Of a stretch of DNA of 64,000 nucleotides, positions 18,971 through 27,131 are shown piece after piece. Source of the DNA: Arthrobacter sp. FW306-2-2C-D06B (lineage in GTDB: Bacteria; Actinomycetota; Actinomycetes; Actinomycetales; Micrococcaceae). The notes beneath the pieces are model-generated. The model was not told where the DNA came from and did not search any database. It saw nothing but the letters and a program-made list of their open reading frames with translations. The translations under genes and the position numbers were made by a program. Positions within the stretch are counted from its first letter, which is position 1. Each line of letters opens with the position of its first letter. The stretch spans positions 1,984,001-2,048,000 of the forward strand of contig NZ_CP084560.1 in NCBI RefSeq assembly GCF_021789175.1, given 5' to 3'.

Positions 18971-20419
18971 ATGATTTCTGCACAGGACAGCGCCACAGCT
19001 GCGTTGCAATTTGACAACCTGATTGGCGGCACCTTCGTCCGCGCATCCAGCGGCGAGGAGGACGAGGTCCTCAATCCGGCGACCGGTGACGTGATTGCGC
19101 GGGTGCCGCGCGCTGGCCTCGCCGACCTCGACCTGGCCGTCGAAGCTGGCAGGAAGGCGTTCGAACGCTGGTCCCGCACAACCCCTCGCGAGCGGTCGAT
19201 CCTCCTTCTGCGGTTGGCCGATGCGCTTGAAGAGCGGATCGAGGAGTTCGCGGCGATTGAGTCCCTCGATGTAGGCAAGACCATGGCCCAAGCCCGCGGT
19301 GAGGTGGAAGAGGCTGTGGACATTTTCCGGTTCTTCGCCGGAGTTGCGCGCAATCTCGGCGGTGTCGCTGCCGGTGACTACCGCGAGAACTACACCTCGA
19401 TGTTGCGACGCGAGCCCCTCGGCGTTGTCGGCCTGATCAGCGCGTGGAACTTCCCTCTAATGATTGCGGCGTTCAAGATTGCTCCTGCCCTGGGTGCAGG
19501 CAACGTCGTCGTCTTCAAGCCGTCGGAGATCACACCACTGTCGACGCTCAAATTCGCCCAGCTTGCCAGCGAGATCTTTCCGCCCGGCGTGGTGAACGTC
19601 TTGACAGGTCTCGGTTCTCTCGGTGCGGGAATCGCCGGCCATCGTGGAATCAGCATGGTCTCGTTCACGGGAGGGAGCGAAACCGGACGCAACGTGGCCC
19701 GCGCTGCCGCCGGCAATTTGAAGCGCGTCTCGATGGAACTCGGTGGCAATGCGCCGGTGATCGTCCTCGACGACGCAGATGTCGACGCGCTTGTCGCACG
19801 GCTGCGTTTCGTCTCCTTCGTGAATTCCGGGCAGGCCTGTACGGCCGCATGCCGGGTGATCGCCCAGGAAGGCGTATTCGAGAAGGTACTTGAGGCACTC
19901 GTGCCGACCATCGAGTCCATCCGCGTGGGCGATCCGGCAAGCGGACCCGAGATCGAAATGGGGCCGTTGGTGTCGGCTGCGCATCAGCAGCGGGTGCTCG
20001 GCTACCTGGGACGCACCCGTGGCGAGATCCTGACCGGCGGTGGCGCCATCGGCGACAAGGGCTTCTTCGTCCAGCCCACGCTGGTCGCTGGTCTCGATCA
20101 GCGTGACGAAATGGTGCAGGACGAGATCTTCGGACCGGTGGTCACAGTCCAGCGCGTCTCTTCGCCAGAGCAAGCCATTACCTATGCCAACGACGTCAAA
20201 TACGGATTGTCGGGCTCGATCTGGACGCGGGACATCGGTCGCGCCATGAGCGCGGTCCAGCGTCTCGACTTCGGGCAGGTGTGGGTCAACGACCACTTGT
20301 CAAGCGTCCCCGAGATGCCCAACGGCGGGTTCAAGGACTCTGGCTACGGTACAGACTCCTCGGCCTACGGTCTGGAGGAGTACACGCGGATGAAGCATGT
20401 TTGGATCGCAGTCAACTGA
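18971..20419 (+). CDS. Aldehyde dehydrogenase (amino-aldehyde / semialdehyde type)
   Basis: NAD(P)+-dependent dehydrogenase of 482 residues. It shows SAWNFPLMIA, the FTGGSETGR coenzyme loop, the base glutamate in MELGGNAPV, and the nucleophile Cys290 in NSGQACTAACR. It is different from the aldehyde dehydrogenase at 9.4-10.9 kb; similarity to gamma-aminobutyraldehyde or succinate-semialdehyde dehydrogenases is plausible from context. The start follows an AGAGGA site, 43 bases after the reductase stop. A strong hairpin follows its stop, closing this transcription unit. Confidence 0.92.
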   Translation: MISAQDSATAALQFDNLIGGTFVRASSGEEDEVLNPATGDVIARVPRAGLADLDLAVEAGRKAFERWSRTTPRERSILLLRLADALEERIEEFAAIESLDVGKTMAQARGEVEEAVDIFRFFAGVARNLGGVAAGDYRENYTSMLRREPLGVVGLISAWNFPLMIAAFKIAPALGAGNVVVFKPSEITPLSTLKFAQLASEIFPPGVVNVLTGLGSLGAGIAGHRGISMVSFTGGSETGRNVARAAAGNLKRVSMELGGNAPVIVLDDADVDALVARLRFVSFVNSGQACTAACRVIAQEGVFEKVLEALVPTIESIRVGDPASGPEIEMGPLVSAAHQQRVLGYLGRTRGEILTGGGAIGDKGFFVQPTLVAGLDQRDEMVQDEIFGPVVTVQRVSSPEQAITYANDVKYGLSGSIWTRDIGRAMSAVQRLDFGQVWVNDHLSSVPEMPNGGFKDSGYGTDSSAYGLEEYTRMKHVWIAVN

Positions 20420-20440
20420 TCCGTCACCGCCACTGTCCGG

Positions 20441-20489
20441 AAATGAGAAGTGGGTGGGGACTCTGCAGGTGCCCGTCCACTTCTCATTT
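20441..20489 (+). terminator. Terminator-like hairpin after the P450/aldehyde dehydrogenase operon
   Basis: Thirteen perfect base pairs (AAATGAGAAGTGG, 20441-20453, with 20477-20489), extendable inward through G-U pairs to the GGG/CCC at 20456-20458 and 20472-20474, and followed by a short T run. It starts 22 bases after the aldehyde dehydrogenase stop. It separates the operon from the solute-binding-type gene. Confidence 0.75.
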
Positions 20490-20728
20490 TGGCTGTCTCG
20501 GGGCCCATCGTTGGGTTGAAGCCTTGATGTTTGTCCTGCGTTATTGGGCAGCGTTCGTGATCCGGGCTTTTAGTTGATCCGCGGATGTGGCGGTCGTTGG
20601 TTGAACAGCAGTACTGTGCTCGACGCCACGTACATCGGCGAGCCAGCCTGGGTTGTTGAGGAATGCGATCGCAATTCGCCGGAATTCGTAAATTTCAAAC
20701 ATAAATTTTGACATAGGAAAGGAATCAC

Positions 20729-21523
20729 GTGGCAGGGAAACTTTTTGGAGACATGAACCTCGTACACGACGACTACCTGACGTTCGGCGGGTGTTCGGGT
20801 AGCGGGCCGACCCAACTGATCGGGAGCGATGGTGAACGCTCGGGCTTCGAGCCGGCTGTCGCGGAAGCGATCGGCCGCCAGCTCGGAGTCGGTGTGCGAT
20901 GGAAGACGCTCGAATGGACTGATCTGTATCCCTCACTCGAAGACGGCCGGATTGATGGGGTCTTCTACAATCAGGCGATCACTCCCGAGCGACTTGAGAA
21001 GGCGGACTTCACCGAACCCTACGGCGTGTTCCACGAGGCGATTCTCGTGGCAAAGGATAGCCCGGTCCGGGGCCTTCCTGACCTGGTTGGCCTTCGGGTA
21101 GGAGCCGTTCGCCAGACGACAAACCTAACATTGGCCGAGGCGATTCCGGGCGCCGAGGTCGTTCCCTACGCACCCAGCGTGGAGGACTTCCACACTATGG
21201 TTGACGACGTTCTTCTTGGACGCATCGATGCGCTCGTCGACGACGAGCTATTCCTCGAGCAATATGTGGCGAAGGGCTACCGAATCGCCTTCACGGTCAA
21301 GACCCACAACCCCTACGGAATCGCAGTGCGCAAGGATTCGGCGCTGAGGTCCGCGCTCAACGGGGCACTGCGAACCGTCCGTGAGTCCGGTGAACTTGAG
21401 CAAATCTGGAATAGTGCTTTCCCGCACACCCCATATGAGCAGCCCACACCGAAGCCCGATAACGACCACGCCAGCCTGCGCGCGATCCTGGCCGGTCCGG
21501 ATGCTATCCGGGTACGGGACTGA
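20729..21523 (+). CDS. Periplasmic-binding-fold protein (SBP_bac_3 type) without signal peptide
   Basis: A 264-residue protein with the fold of amino-acid ABC-transporter binding proteins: SGFEPAVAEAIGRQLGV, DLYPSLEDGRIDGVFYN, TPERLEKADFTEPYG, VGLRVGAVRQTT and a C-terminal GELEQIWNSAFPH. The N-terminus (GTG start, AGGAAAGGA site) has no hydrophobic signal sequence or lipobox. No ABC permease or ATPase gene is near. It is therefore probably cytosolic, perhaps as an enzyme (compare cyclohexadienyl dehydratase), a sensor or a substrate carrier. A start further upstream that adds a signal peptide is not supported by the sequence. Its place before the amidotransferase ties it to amine metabolism. 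Confidence 0.85.
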   Translation: MAGKLFGDMNLVHDDYLTFGGCSGSGPTQLIGSDGERSGFEPAVAEAIGRQLGVGVRWKTLEWTDLYPSLEDGRIDGVFYNQAITPERLEKADFTEPYGVFHEAILVAKDSPVRGLPDLVGLRVGAVRQTTNLTLAEAIPGAEVVPYAPSVEDFHTMVDDVLLGRIDALVDDELFLEQYVAKGYRIAFTVKTHNPYGIAVRKDSALRSALNGALRTVRESGELEQIWNSAFPHTPYEQPTPKPDNDHASLRAILAGPDAIRVRD

Positions 21524-21639
21524 CACAACTGCGACGGGCGTGGACGCCCCGCTCGCTCATATCGTTCGACACACAGACAGGTTTCCAAACAAATTGAGTC
21601 ATTCAGCCGTCGCCGACGACGCTCGTGAGGAGGGATGCG

Positions 21640-21660
21640 ATGTCATCCCAGAACGGATAA
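21640..21660 (+). CDS. Six-codon leader ORF before the amidotransferase
   Basis: ATG at 21640 behind a strong GAGGAGGG site encodes MSSQNG and stops with TAA at 21658-21660, five bases before the ATG of the amidotransferase. The downstream ATG itself has only AAAGG two bases away, which is too close for efficient initiation. Ribosomes that finish this mini-ORF could reinitiate at 21666. It may be a translational coupler or simply the relic of a displaced start. Confidence 0.4.
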   Translation: MSSQNG

Positions 21661-21665
21661 AGGTT

Positions 21666-22421
21666 ATGTCGAATCAACAACCGCGCGCAGATTCCGGGAA
21701 AACGATCCTCGGACTTGTACACAAAGAAGGGGCGAGCCCGGGCTACTTCGCCAACGTTGTGAATGATCACGGATATGAATTCGAGATCGCCAACTTCACA
21801 GTCGGCGATCTTCCTGACCGCCCCCTCGAGACCTACGCCGCACTGATCGTCTTCGGCGGATCCCCCCAGGTCGATGAGGAGGATATCCACCCTTGGCTTG
21901 TCGACGAGAAGTCGTACATGCGCCAGGCGCTGGCCCTTGACCTGCCGCTCATGGGTGTGTGTCTCGGGGCCCAACTGCTCGCTGAGATCACCGGCGGCAA
22001 GGTCGGCCCGGCTGCGGTGCGCCGCCGCGGTTGGGGCGATGTCGGGGTCGACGATGAAGCATGCGACGATCCCATCTTCAGCCGTCTGCCCAAGACCTTT
22101 CGCACGCTCGTCTGGCACGCGTACGAGTTCGGATGCCCGCCGGACGCAACTCCTCTGGGTCGGAGCACAACCGCGCTTCAGGCATTCCGGATGAACGACA
22201 AGCGCGCTTGGGGCGTACAGTTCCATCCGGAAGTTGACCCCGCTGAGATGGACGAGTGGTTGGGGCTGCTGCGCGAGTCCGGCCCCGCGGCCGCGAGCGA
22301 GGCGGAATTGAAGCGCTGGGCCAGCGAGGCGTCTCTCTATGCTGACGATCAGCAGGAACTCTCACGCGTCATCTGCGGAGGTTTCATCAAAACGGCCGTC
22401 GAGGGCGGTTCTGCACGATAG
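21666..22421 (+). CDS. Class I glutamine amidotransferase (GATase-1)
   Basis: A 251-residue hydrolase of the triad glutamine amidotransferase superfamily. The nucleophile is Cys99 in MGVCLGAQLL and the triad His187/Glu189 are in GVQFHPEVD. The sequence resembles stand-alone GMP-synthase-like GATases rather than the PuuD/peptidase C26 subgroup; either could hydrolyse a gamma-glutamyl amide. With a gamma-glutamylamide-type ligase in the same cluster, removal of a gamma-glutamyl group is a reasonable inference. The start is discussed under the leader ORF. It is the last gene of the amine block. Confidence 0.85.
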   Translation: MSNQQPRADSGKTILGLVHKEGASPGYFANVVNDHGYEFEIANFTVGDLPDRPLETYAALIVFGGSPQVDEEDIHPWLVDEKSYMRQALALDLPLMGVCLGAQLLAEITGGKVGPAAVRRRGWGDVGVDDEACDDPIFSRLPKTFRTLVWHAYEFGCPPDATPLGRSTTALQAFRMNDKRAWGVQFHPEVDPAEMDEWLGLLRESGPAAASEAELKRWASEASLYADDQQELSRVICGGFIKTAVEGGSAR

Positions 22422-22485
22422 TAACTTGACAACGTCGTGGCCATCGCCGGTCGTGTCACGACATCCGAGCTACTGAGGTCCCCGC

Positions 22486-22809
22486 CTACAGTCGGTGCGC
22501 TGCTGGCTCGCCGGACCGAACACTGCATGTTGTCGCGCGGCGAGTGCACCGGTCAGGGCGGCGATGACCTGTGCGTATGGTTTGGGCTGGTCGGCTCTTG
22601 GAGCGGCCGAGAACTGTTGGCGCAGAAGCACGATCCCCGCCGCCGTGCTTGGGAAGAGCCACATCAAGGGTCACGCCGATGTGGTTGATGTCCAGGTGGT
22701 GGAAACCCAGGCGTTCCTGCGGCCAGAAGCCGAGGGTGTGGCCGATGAAACTGAGGACATCGACAGGGTTTTTATCGTGAGGGTTTCCAGGTCTTTCTCT
22801 TTCAGTCAT
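22486..22809 (-). pseudogene. DUF4192 protein remnant, frameshifted
   Basis: The minus-strand frame opening at 22809 reads MTERERPGNPHDKNP, then DVLSFIGHTLGFWPQERLGF and the segment VTLDVALPKHGGG, which I recognise as the N-terminal repeat of DUF4192 proteins of Arthrobacter relatives. After KHGGG the frame becomes low-complexity Arg-rich. The expected continuation (KPYAQVIAALTGALAA) appears in another frame near 22550-22590, which indicates an indel. The rest of the gene (normally several hundred residues) is missing. Intact DUF4192 proteins have no firm function. The relic shows that this junction has been rearranged. Confidence 0.5.
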
Positions 22810-23209
22810 GGCCGACGTTGGCCGTGGCAGTTAGGTTCCTGCATCGTTCTGATACGGGGACCGCTGCTGGGCATGAGGGGCCGGAGTGCAACTTGGGGAA
22901 CCGGAAACAATCCAAAAATTCGCGAGGAAATAAGTGACGAAGGAGCGCCGACCGAAGTTTTGGATTGGGTCCGGCGCGTGGCGGCCTGGTTGCGCGCAGG
23001 ACCAGCCCAGCAATAATCGAGCATCAGAAATGACAAACAGCGAAGATTCTTCTGGCTATTAATGGCAGTGTCGTGGCGCGGCATGACGCAACACTTCCTG
23101 CGTGGTTCGGGCGGAACGACACCAACTAGTCCTCGGTCGGAAGGGTGCCCACATGTGCGCACGGCGCTGATACTTACCCGCAGTTGCCGACGTCGCCCGG
23201 CACGCCGGG
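22810..23209. other. Gap upstream of the LacI gene
   Basis: About 400 bases between the DUF4192 relic and the truncated LacI gene. No credible gene is visible. It should once have contained the promoter and the first codons of the LacI gene. Confidence 0.35.
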
Positions 23210-24355
23210 GTGTCGCAGGCTGCGGTCTCAAAGGTCCTTAACGATGGATACGGTCTCAGCGACGCGATGCGTGCCAAGGTCGAGGCTGCGATGGAGGCCT
23301 TGGGCTATCGCCCTTCCGCGATGGCCCGGGGAATGCGCGGGCGCGGCTACACCCTCGGAGTATTTCTCGTGGACCTGCGTAACACCTTCTTCAGCGTGCT
23401 CATTGACGGCATCCGCGATACCGCCGAAGCCCAGGGATACCAGGTCTTCATCGGCCAGGCCCGGTCCGGACTCGACGCCCAGCGACGGTTGATCGAGGCC
23501 ATGGTGGACCGCCGCATGGACGGCTTGGTCCTCATCGCCCCTTTCGGTCCGGCAGAGTGGCTTGAGGAAGTCGGCAGGACAACGCCCACCGTCGTCCTCG
23601 TGCGCCATGGTCCGGGCAGGAACTACGACACGGTGGCCAGTGATGACATCGCCGGCAGCGGGCACATCGTGGACCATCTGGTTTCCCTCGGCCACCGCAG
23701 GATCGCCCACCTGAAACACCTCGGGGACGAGAAGAACCAGCCGGGCATGCCGCAGGAAGTCCGGGCGCAGGGCTACATCGAAGCGATGGTTCGGAACGGA
23801 CTTCAAGACGACATCGACGTAATTGAGGCCAGATGGAGCCGGGAAGGAGGCCAGCGGGCAGCGGAATTGATCCTCGACTACCCGCAGGCACCCACCGCCA
23901 TCCATGCGGGATCCGACATGCCGGCATTGGGGGCAATGGAGGATTTCTCCCGCGCCAACTGGAGTGTTCCGGGCGATATCTCAATAGTGGGCTACGACAA
24001 CATACCCATGTCATCCATGCATCCGCTCTCCCTGACCACCATCGACCAGGCCGGCACGGAAATGGGGTCCCTGGCCGCAACACTGCTCCTGGAACGCATC
24101 AAAGGCAGAACCTGGCCGGTGTCCACCCTGGTCACGCCCCGGCTGGTGCTTCGATCAACCACTGCCCCGCCACCAGCTCATGGGACCGCGGGCGCGGATC
24201 GGCAGAAGGAACTCGGGGCGTCCCTGAATGAAGGCACGCCCCCGCCATCACCTGAAGGAATAATCAACCGAATTCCATGGAAACGCACCCCTTCGACGTC
24301 AAGGGCTGATGAATTGCCTCCGGTGGTCAGCGACCGTTGTATTCGTCGTCGGTGA
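23210..24355 (+). CDS. LacI-family transcriptional regulator, 5' end damaged
   Basis: Sugar-type LacI repressor with a complete ligand-binding domain: LGVFLVDLRNTFFSVLIDGI, VASDDIAGSGHIVDHLVSLGHRRIAHL and VGYDNIPMSSMHPLSLTTID. The first possible start (GTG 23210) encodes MSQAAVSKVLNDGY, which is the middle of the helix-turn-helix. The first helix (VADVARHAG) is encoded immediately upstream in the same frame, but no start codon exists between it and an in-frame TGA at 23168-23170. The protein as made would lack half its DNA-binding motif. The C-terminus runs about 60 residues past the usual end and overlaps the convergent cupin gene by 29 bases. Probably inactive or the product of a small indel. 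Confidence 0.75.
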   Translation: MSQAAVSKVLNDGYGLSDAMRAKVEAAMEALGYRPSAMARGMRGRGYTLGVFLVDLRNTFFSVLIDGIRDTAEAQGYQVFIGQARSGLDAQRRLIEAMVDRRMDGLVLIAPFGPAEWLEEVGRTTPTVVLVRHGPGRNYDTVASDDIAGSGHIVDHLVSLGHRRIAHLKHLGDEKNQPGMPQEVRAQGYIEAMVRNGLQDDIDVIEARWSREGGQRAAELILDYPQAPTAIHAGSDMPALGAMEDFSRANWSVPGDISIVGYDNIPMSSMHPLSLTTIDQAGTEMGSLAATLLLERIKGRTWPVSTLVTPRLVLRSTTAPPPAHGTAGADRQKELGASLNEGTPPPSPEGIINRIPWKRTPSTSRADELPPVVSDRCIRRR

Positions 24356-24728
24356 TGCGCTCAGCCCAGGTGGTGGTCTTGGATGGGTCTTCGCCGTTTT
24401 GGAGCATGGCGATGTGTTCCATGAAGCAGCCTGGGGCGGCGGCGTGCCAGTGCTCCTCACCGGGCGGGGTGTAGAGCGTCTGGCCGGGGTGGACCTCGAT
24501 GATCTTCCCGTCCCGGGTACCGAAACGGCCGACGCCCTGGGTGACGCGGAGGTATTGGCCGTGTTCGTGGGAGTGCCAGGCGGTGCGGGCACCGGGCGCG
24601 AACCGGACGGTCGCGACGACCATCGGCTGGTCGCTTTCATGTGGCAGTGCGATCGGGTCGAGCCAGACGTCGCCGGCGAACTGGGCGGCCGGGTTCTTGG
24701 TGGTCGGCACGGTGGGTTCGATGTTCAT
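24327..24728 (-). CDS. Cupin-domain protein
   Basis: Small single-domain cupin of 133 residues. Motif 1 contains TAWHSHEHGQYLRV with the metal-binding His/His/Glu-like set, and motif 2 contains PGEEHWHAAAPG. Such proteins bind Fe, Mn or Ni and act as small dioxygenases, isomerases or detoxifying enzymes. It stands eight bases after the CMD-family gene, a pairing found in many genomes, so the two are cotranscribed. ATG at 24728 has an AAGGA site. Its 3' end overlaps the convergent LacI gene. Confidence 0.88.
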   Translation of the reverse strand: MNIEPTVPTTKNPAAQFAGDVWLDPIALPHESDQPMVVATVRFAPGARTAWHSHEHGQYLRVTQGVGRFGTRDGKIIEVHPGQTLYTPPGEEHWHAAAPGCFMEHIAMLQNGEDPSKTTTWAERITDDEYNGR

Positions 24729-24736
24729 GGTCGTCC

Positions 24737-25069
24737 TTAGTTGTTGTCTGTGAAGAGTTGCTTAGCGACGCCCATCGCGGACATGCCCTTGGGCCAGCCT
24801 GCGTAGAACGTGACGTGGGTGATGGCTTCGATGAGTTCCTCCTGGGTCACGCGGTTCTCGAGGGCGCGGCCGAGGTGGAATCCCAGTTGCCCGGTGTTCC
24901 CTCCGGCGGTGAGCACGGCCACGGTGATGAGGCTGCGGTCGCGTGCGCTCAGTTCGGGCCGGTTCCAGACGTCCTCGAAGAGCACGTCGTCGGTGAGTTC
25001 GGCGAGCTTGGGGGCGAAGTCGCCGAACATCTTCCGGCCACCTCCGATTTGCTTGGGTTGGTCAGTCAT
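24737..25069 (-). CDS. Carboxymuconolactone decarboxylase family protein, small
   Basis: A 110-residue protein of the CMD/AhpD-like fold. It shows SARDRSLITVAVLTAGG, LGFHLGRALENRVTQEEL and ITHVTFYAGWPKGMSA. There is no CxxC redox pair, so a peroxidase role is unlikely. The leader, including the ribosome site (CAAGAGAAGGAACACC) and the start codon, is identical over 19 bases to that of the aldo/keto reductase at 28.2 kb. It is coexpressed with the cupin gene. Confidence 0.88.
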   Translation of the reverse strand: MTDQPKQIGGGRKMFGDFAPKLAELTDDVLFEDVWNRPELSARDRSLITVAVLTAGGNTGQLGFHLGRALENRVTQEELIEAITHVTFYAGWPKGMSAMGVAKQLFTDNN

Positions 25070-25121
25070 GGTGTTCCTTCTCTTGATTGGTCATGGACGT
25101 GGTTGGTTGTTCGGAAGACTG

Positions 25122-26705
25122 TCAGTCGATGTCTTCGACGCCGGTGGGGCGTTGTTCTTCGACGTCGGGCCTGGTTTGAAGTCGCCGGGCGACCGTGTCA
25201 TCGACCGTGCCGGCGAGGCGGAGGTCCAGGAGCACTTCTCGCTTCCTGTCGAGCACGGCCTGGCGGAGCGCTGTTTCTTCCTGGTGCCACTGGGTAGTTG
25301 CCGCCGGATCGGAACTGGCTTTCAGTGCCTGTGAGACCGCCAGGTGGGATCGATACTCGTCTGCGAGGCGGCCGTGCACATCTGAGCTGGTCCGGAGCTC
25401 GTGGGCGAGTTCGTCGACGGCGGAGACGGCGGCGGAAGCGATGGCCAGTTCGGCCAGGCGGAGTTCCTCCTCCTCGGGCTCCTCGGGAAGCCTGGCCCAA
25501 CGGACTACCGCGGGCAACAGGGGTCCTTGGACGAGCATGGTCAACACGATCACGCCGGCGCTGATGAAGATGATGTCGTCGCGTCCCGGGAGCGGGCTGC
25601 CGTCGTTGAGCGCCGACGGCACGGACAAAGCGATCGCGAGGGACACTGCCCCGCGGAAGCCGGCAATGGAGCTGACGACCCGGGCCCGGTAGCTCATTCG
25701 GCGCTGGCGTTGGGAGGGGCGCCGGTCCAGGGCCCGGATGGCGGTGATGCTGAGGGTTTGGAACACGAACCGGATGATGATGAGCGCCAGCCACACGGCC
25801 ACGGTGGACAGCACCAGGCTGCCCACATCGCGGGGGTCGATCTCGTGGACCGCGGCCTGCACTTGGAGGCCGATGAGGACGAACAGGGCACCATTCAAAA
25901 GGTAGGAACCGAGCGGCCACGCCGACTCGGTCTGGCGGCGTGATGCTGCCGTGCTGATGCGGCTGGAGGTGAAGGAGATGATCAACCCGGCGACAACAAC
26001 TGCCAGCACGCCTGAGGCTCCAACTCCTTCAGCGAGCAGGAACGCAGCAAACGGAGTGATCAGCAGGCCGATGTTGATGATGAGCGGATCGCGCACCCGG
26101 ACCAGCAAAAGGTAGGCGGCGCCGGCGACCAAGATGCCAGCGACCGCCCCGCCAACATAGGAGAGGGCGAACAGGCCAGCGATGTCGGCCGGCGTGTAGC
26201 TGCCGCCAAGTGTCGCACCCAGGGCGATGGCGTACAGCACCAAGGCTGTTCCGTCATTGGTGAGGCTCTCGGCCTTGAGCAGCATGAAGTTCCGACGCGG
26301 CAGCATCCGACCCAGAGCCGAGACGGCTGTCGCGTCCGGAGGAGCCAGCGCCGCCCCGAGGATCAAGGCAGCATTCCATGGCAGACCGAGGAGGTGAGCC
26401 ACGCCCGCCACGGCGAGAGCGGAGGCAACGACCAGCAGAGTGCTGAGCAGAACGATGCCGCGCAGGTCCCGCCGGATGGAGCGGAGCGAGGTGGTCAGGC
26501 TCTCCCAGAACAGCATGACCGGCAGGAAGATCAGCAGCACCGTCTCCGGTGGAAGCTTGATCTGTCGCAGCTGGGGGATGAAGCCAAGGGCAAGGCCCAA
26601 GACCAGCAGCAGCAAGGGCGCGGCGAGACGGAGCCGAGGAGCCAGGATCGCGCCCGCGAGCACTGCGATACCCAGGAGGACGACGGTCTCCAGGCCCTCC
26701 ATCAC
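25122..26705 (-). CDS. Na+/H+ antiporter, CPA1/NhaP family
   Basis: Integral membrane cation:proton exchanger of 527 residues, matching the bacterial Na+/H+ antiporter family. About a dozen membrane segments fill residues 1-400. The ion-binding motif is AESLTNDGTALVLY (the conserved Asn-Asp), and LGAALAPPDATAVSALG matches the conserved unwound helix. A hydrophilic alpha-helical tail of about 120 residues follows. It is placed between the CMD and NTF2-like genes on the same strand, 52 and 60 bases away. A role in pH or sodium balance is inferred from the family. Confidence 0.92.
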   Translation of the reverse strand: MMEGLETVVLLGIAVLAGAILAPRLRLAAPLLLLVLGLALGFIPQLRQIKLPPETVLLIFLPVMLFWESLTTSLRSIRRDLRGIVLLSTLLVVASALAVAGVAHLLGLPWNAALILGAALAPPDATAVSALGRMLPRRNFMLLKAESLTNDGTALVLYAIALGATLGGSYTPADIAGLFALSYVGGAVAGILVAGAAYLLLVRVRDPLIINIGLLITPFAAFLLAEGVGASGVLAVVVAGLIISFTSSRISTAASRRQTESAWPLGSYLLNGALFVLIGLQVQAAVHEIDPRDVGSLVLSTVAVWLALIIIRFVFQTLSITAIRALDRRPSQRQRRMSYRARVVSSIAGFRGAVSLAIALSVPSALNDGSPLPGRDDIIFISAGVIVLTMLVQGPLLPAVVRWARLPEEPEEEELRLAELAIASAAVSAVDELAHELRTSSDVHGRLADEYRSHLAVSQALKASSDPAATTQWHQEETALRQAVLDRKREVLLDLRLAGTVDDTVARRLQTRPDVEEQRPTGVEDID

Positions 26706-26765
26706 ACTTCCTCTCTATATATGTGTTCGTTGGCTCCCGTCCGAAGGCGGTCTGCCGGTGTCTTG

Positions 26766-27131
26766 TTACCATGTTGATGCGACGGTGCGGGCTATGACCC
26801 AGTCGTCTCCGCGGGGGTCGAACCAGGAGCGCAGCGTCAGGCGCCACGTTGCCCTGGAACCCCAGATCGTGGCGTCGGTAAGGGTTCTGGCGGTCAGTGC
26901 GGGCATGGTCCCCTCGGTGCCGAGGGTGGCCTCGACCGTGTCCGTCCGGTGGTACTGCATCTCGCCGGACCCGATCGCCTCAAGCCATTCCGCTTTCGAC
27001 TGCACGTATCCGGTCATGTGCTTAAGGGTGAAGTCTTCGGAGAGGATGCTGTCCAGTTCGGCCAGGTCTCCGGCCACCATCGCCTCACACAGGGCTTCAT
27101 GGAGCATTTTTAGCTCCGCCTCCGCCGTCAC
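26766..27131 (-). CDS. NTF2-like (DUF4440/SnoaL-type) protein
   Basis: A 121-residue protein with the cone-shaped NTF2 fold pattern: an N-terminal helix (LHEALCEAMVAGDLAELDSIL), a SEDFTLKHMTGYVQSKAEW loop and three C-terminal beta strands ending WVIARTVASTW. Members include isomerases, hydrolases and pure binding proteins; no catalytic set is obvious. Its ATG overlaps the stop of the aldo/keto reductase gene by four bases (ATGA), so the two are translationally coupled. Confidence 0.8.
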   Translation of the reverse strand: MTAEAELKMLHEALCEAMVAGDLAELDSILSEDFTLKHMTGYVQSKAEWLEAIGSGEMQYHRTDTVEATLGTEGTMPALTARTLTDATIWGSRATWRLTLRSWFDPRGDDWVIARTVASTW

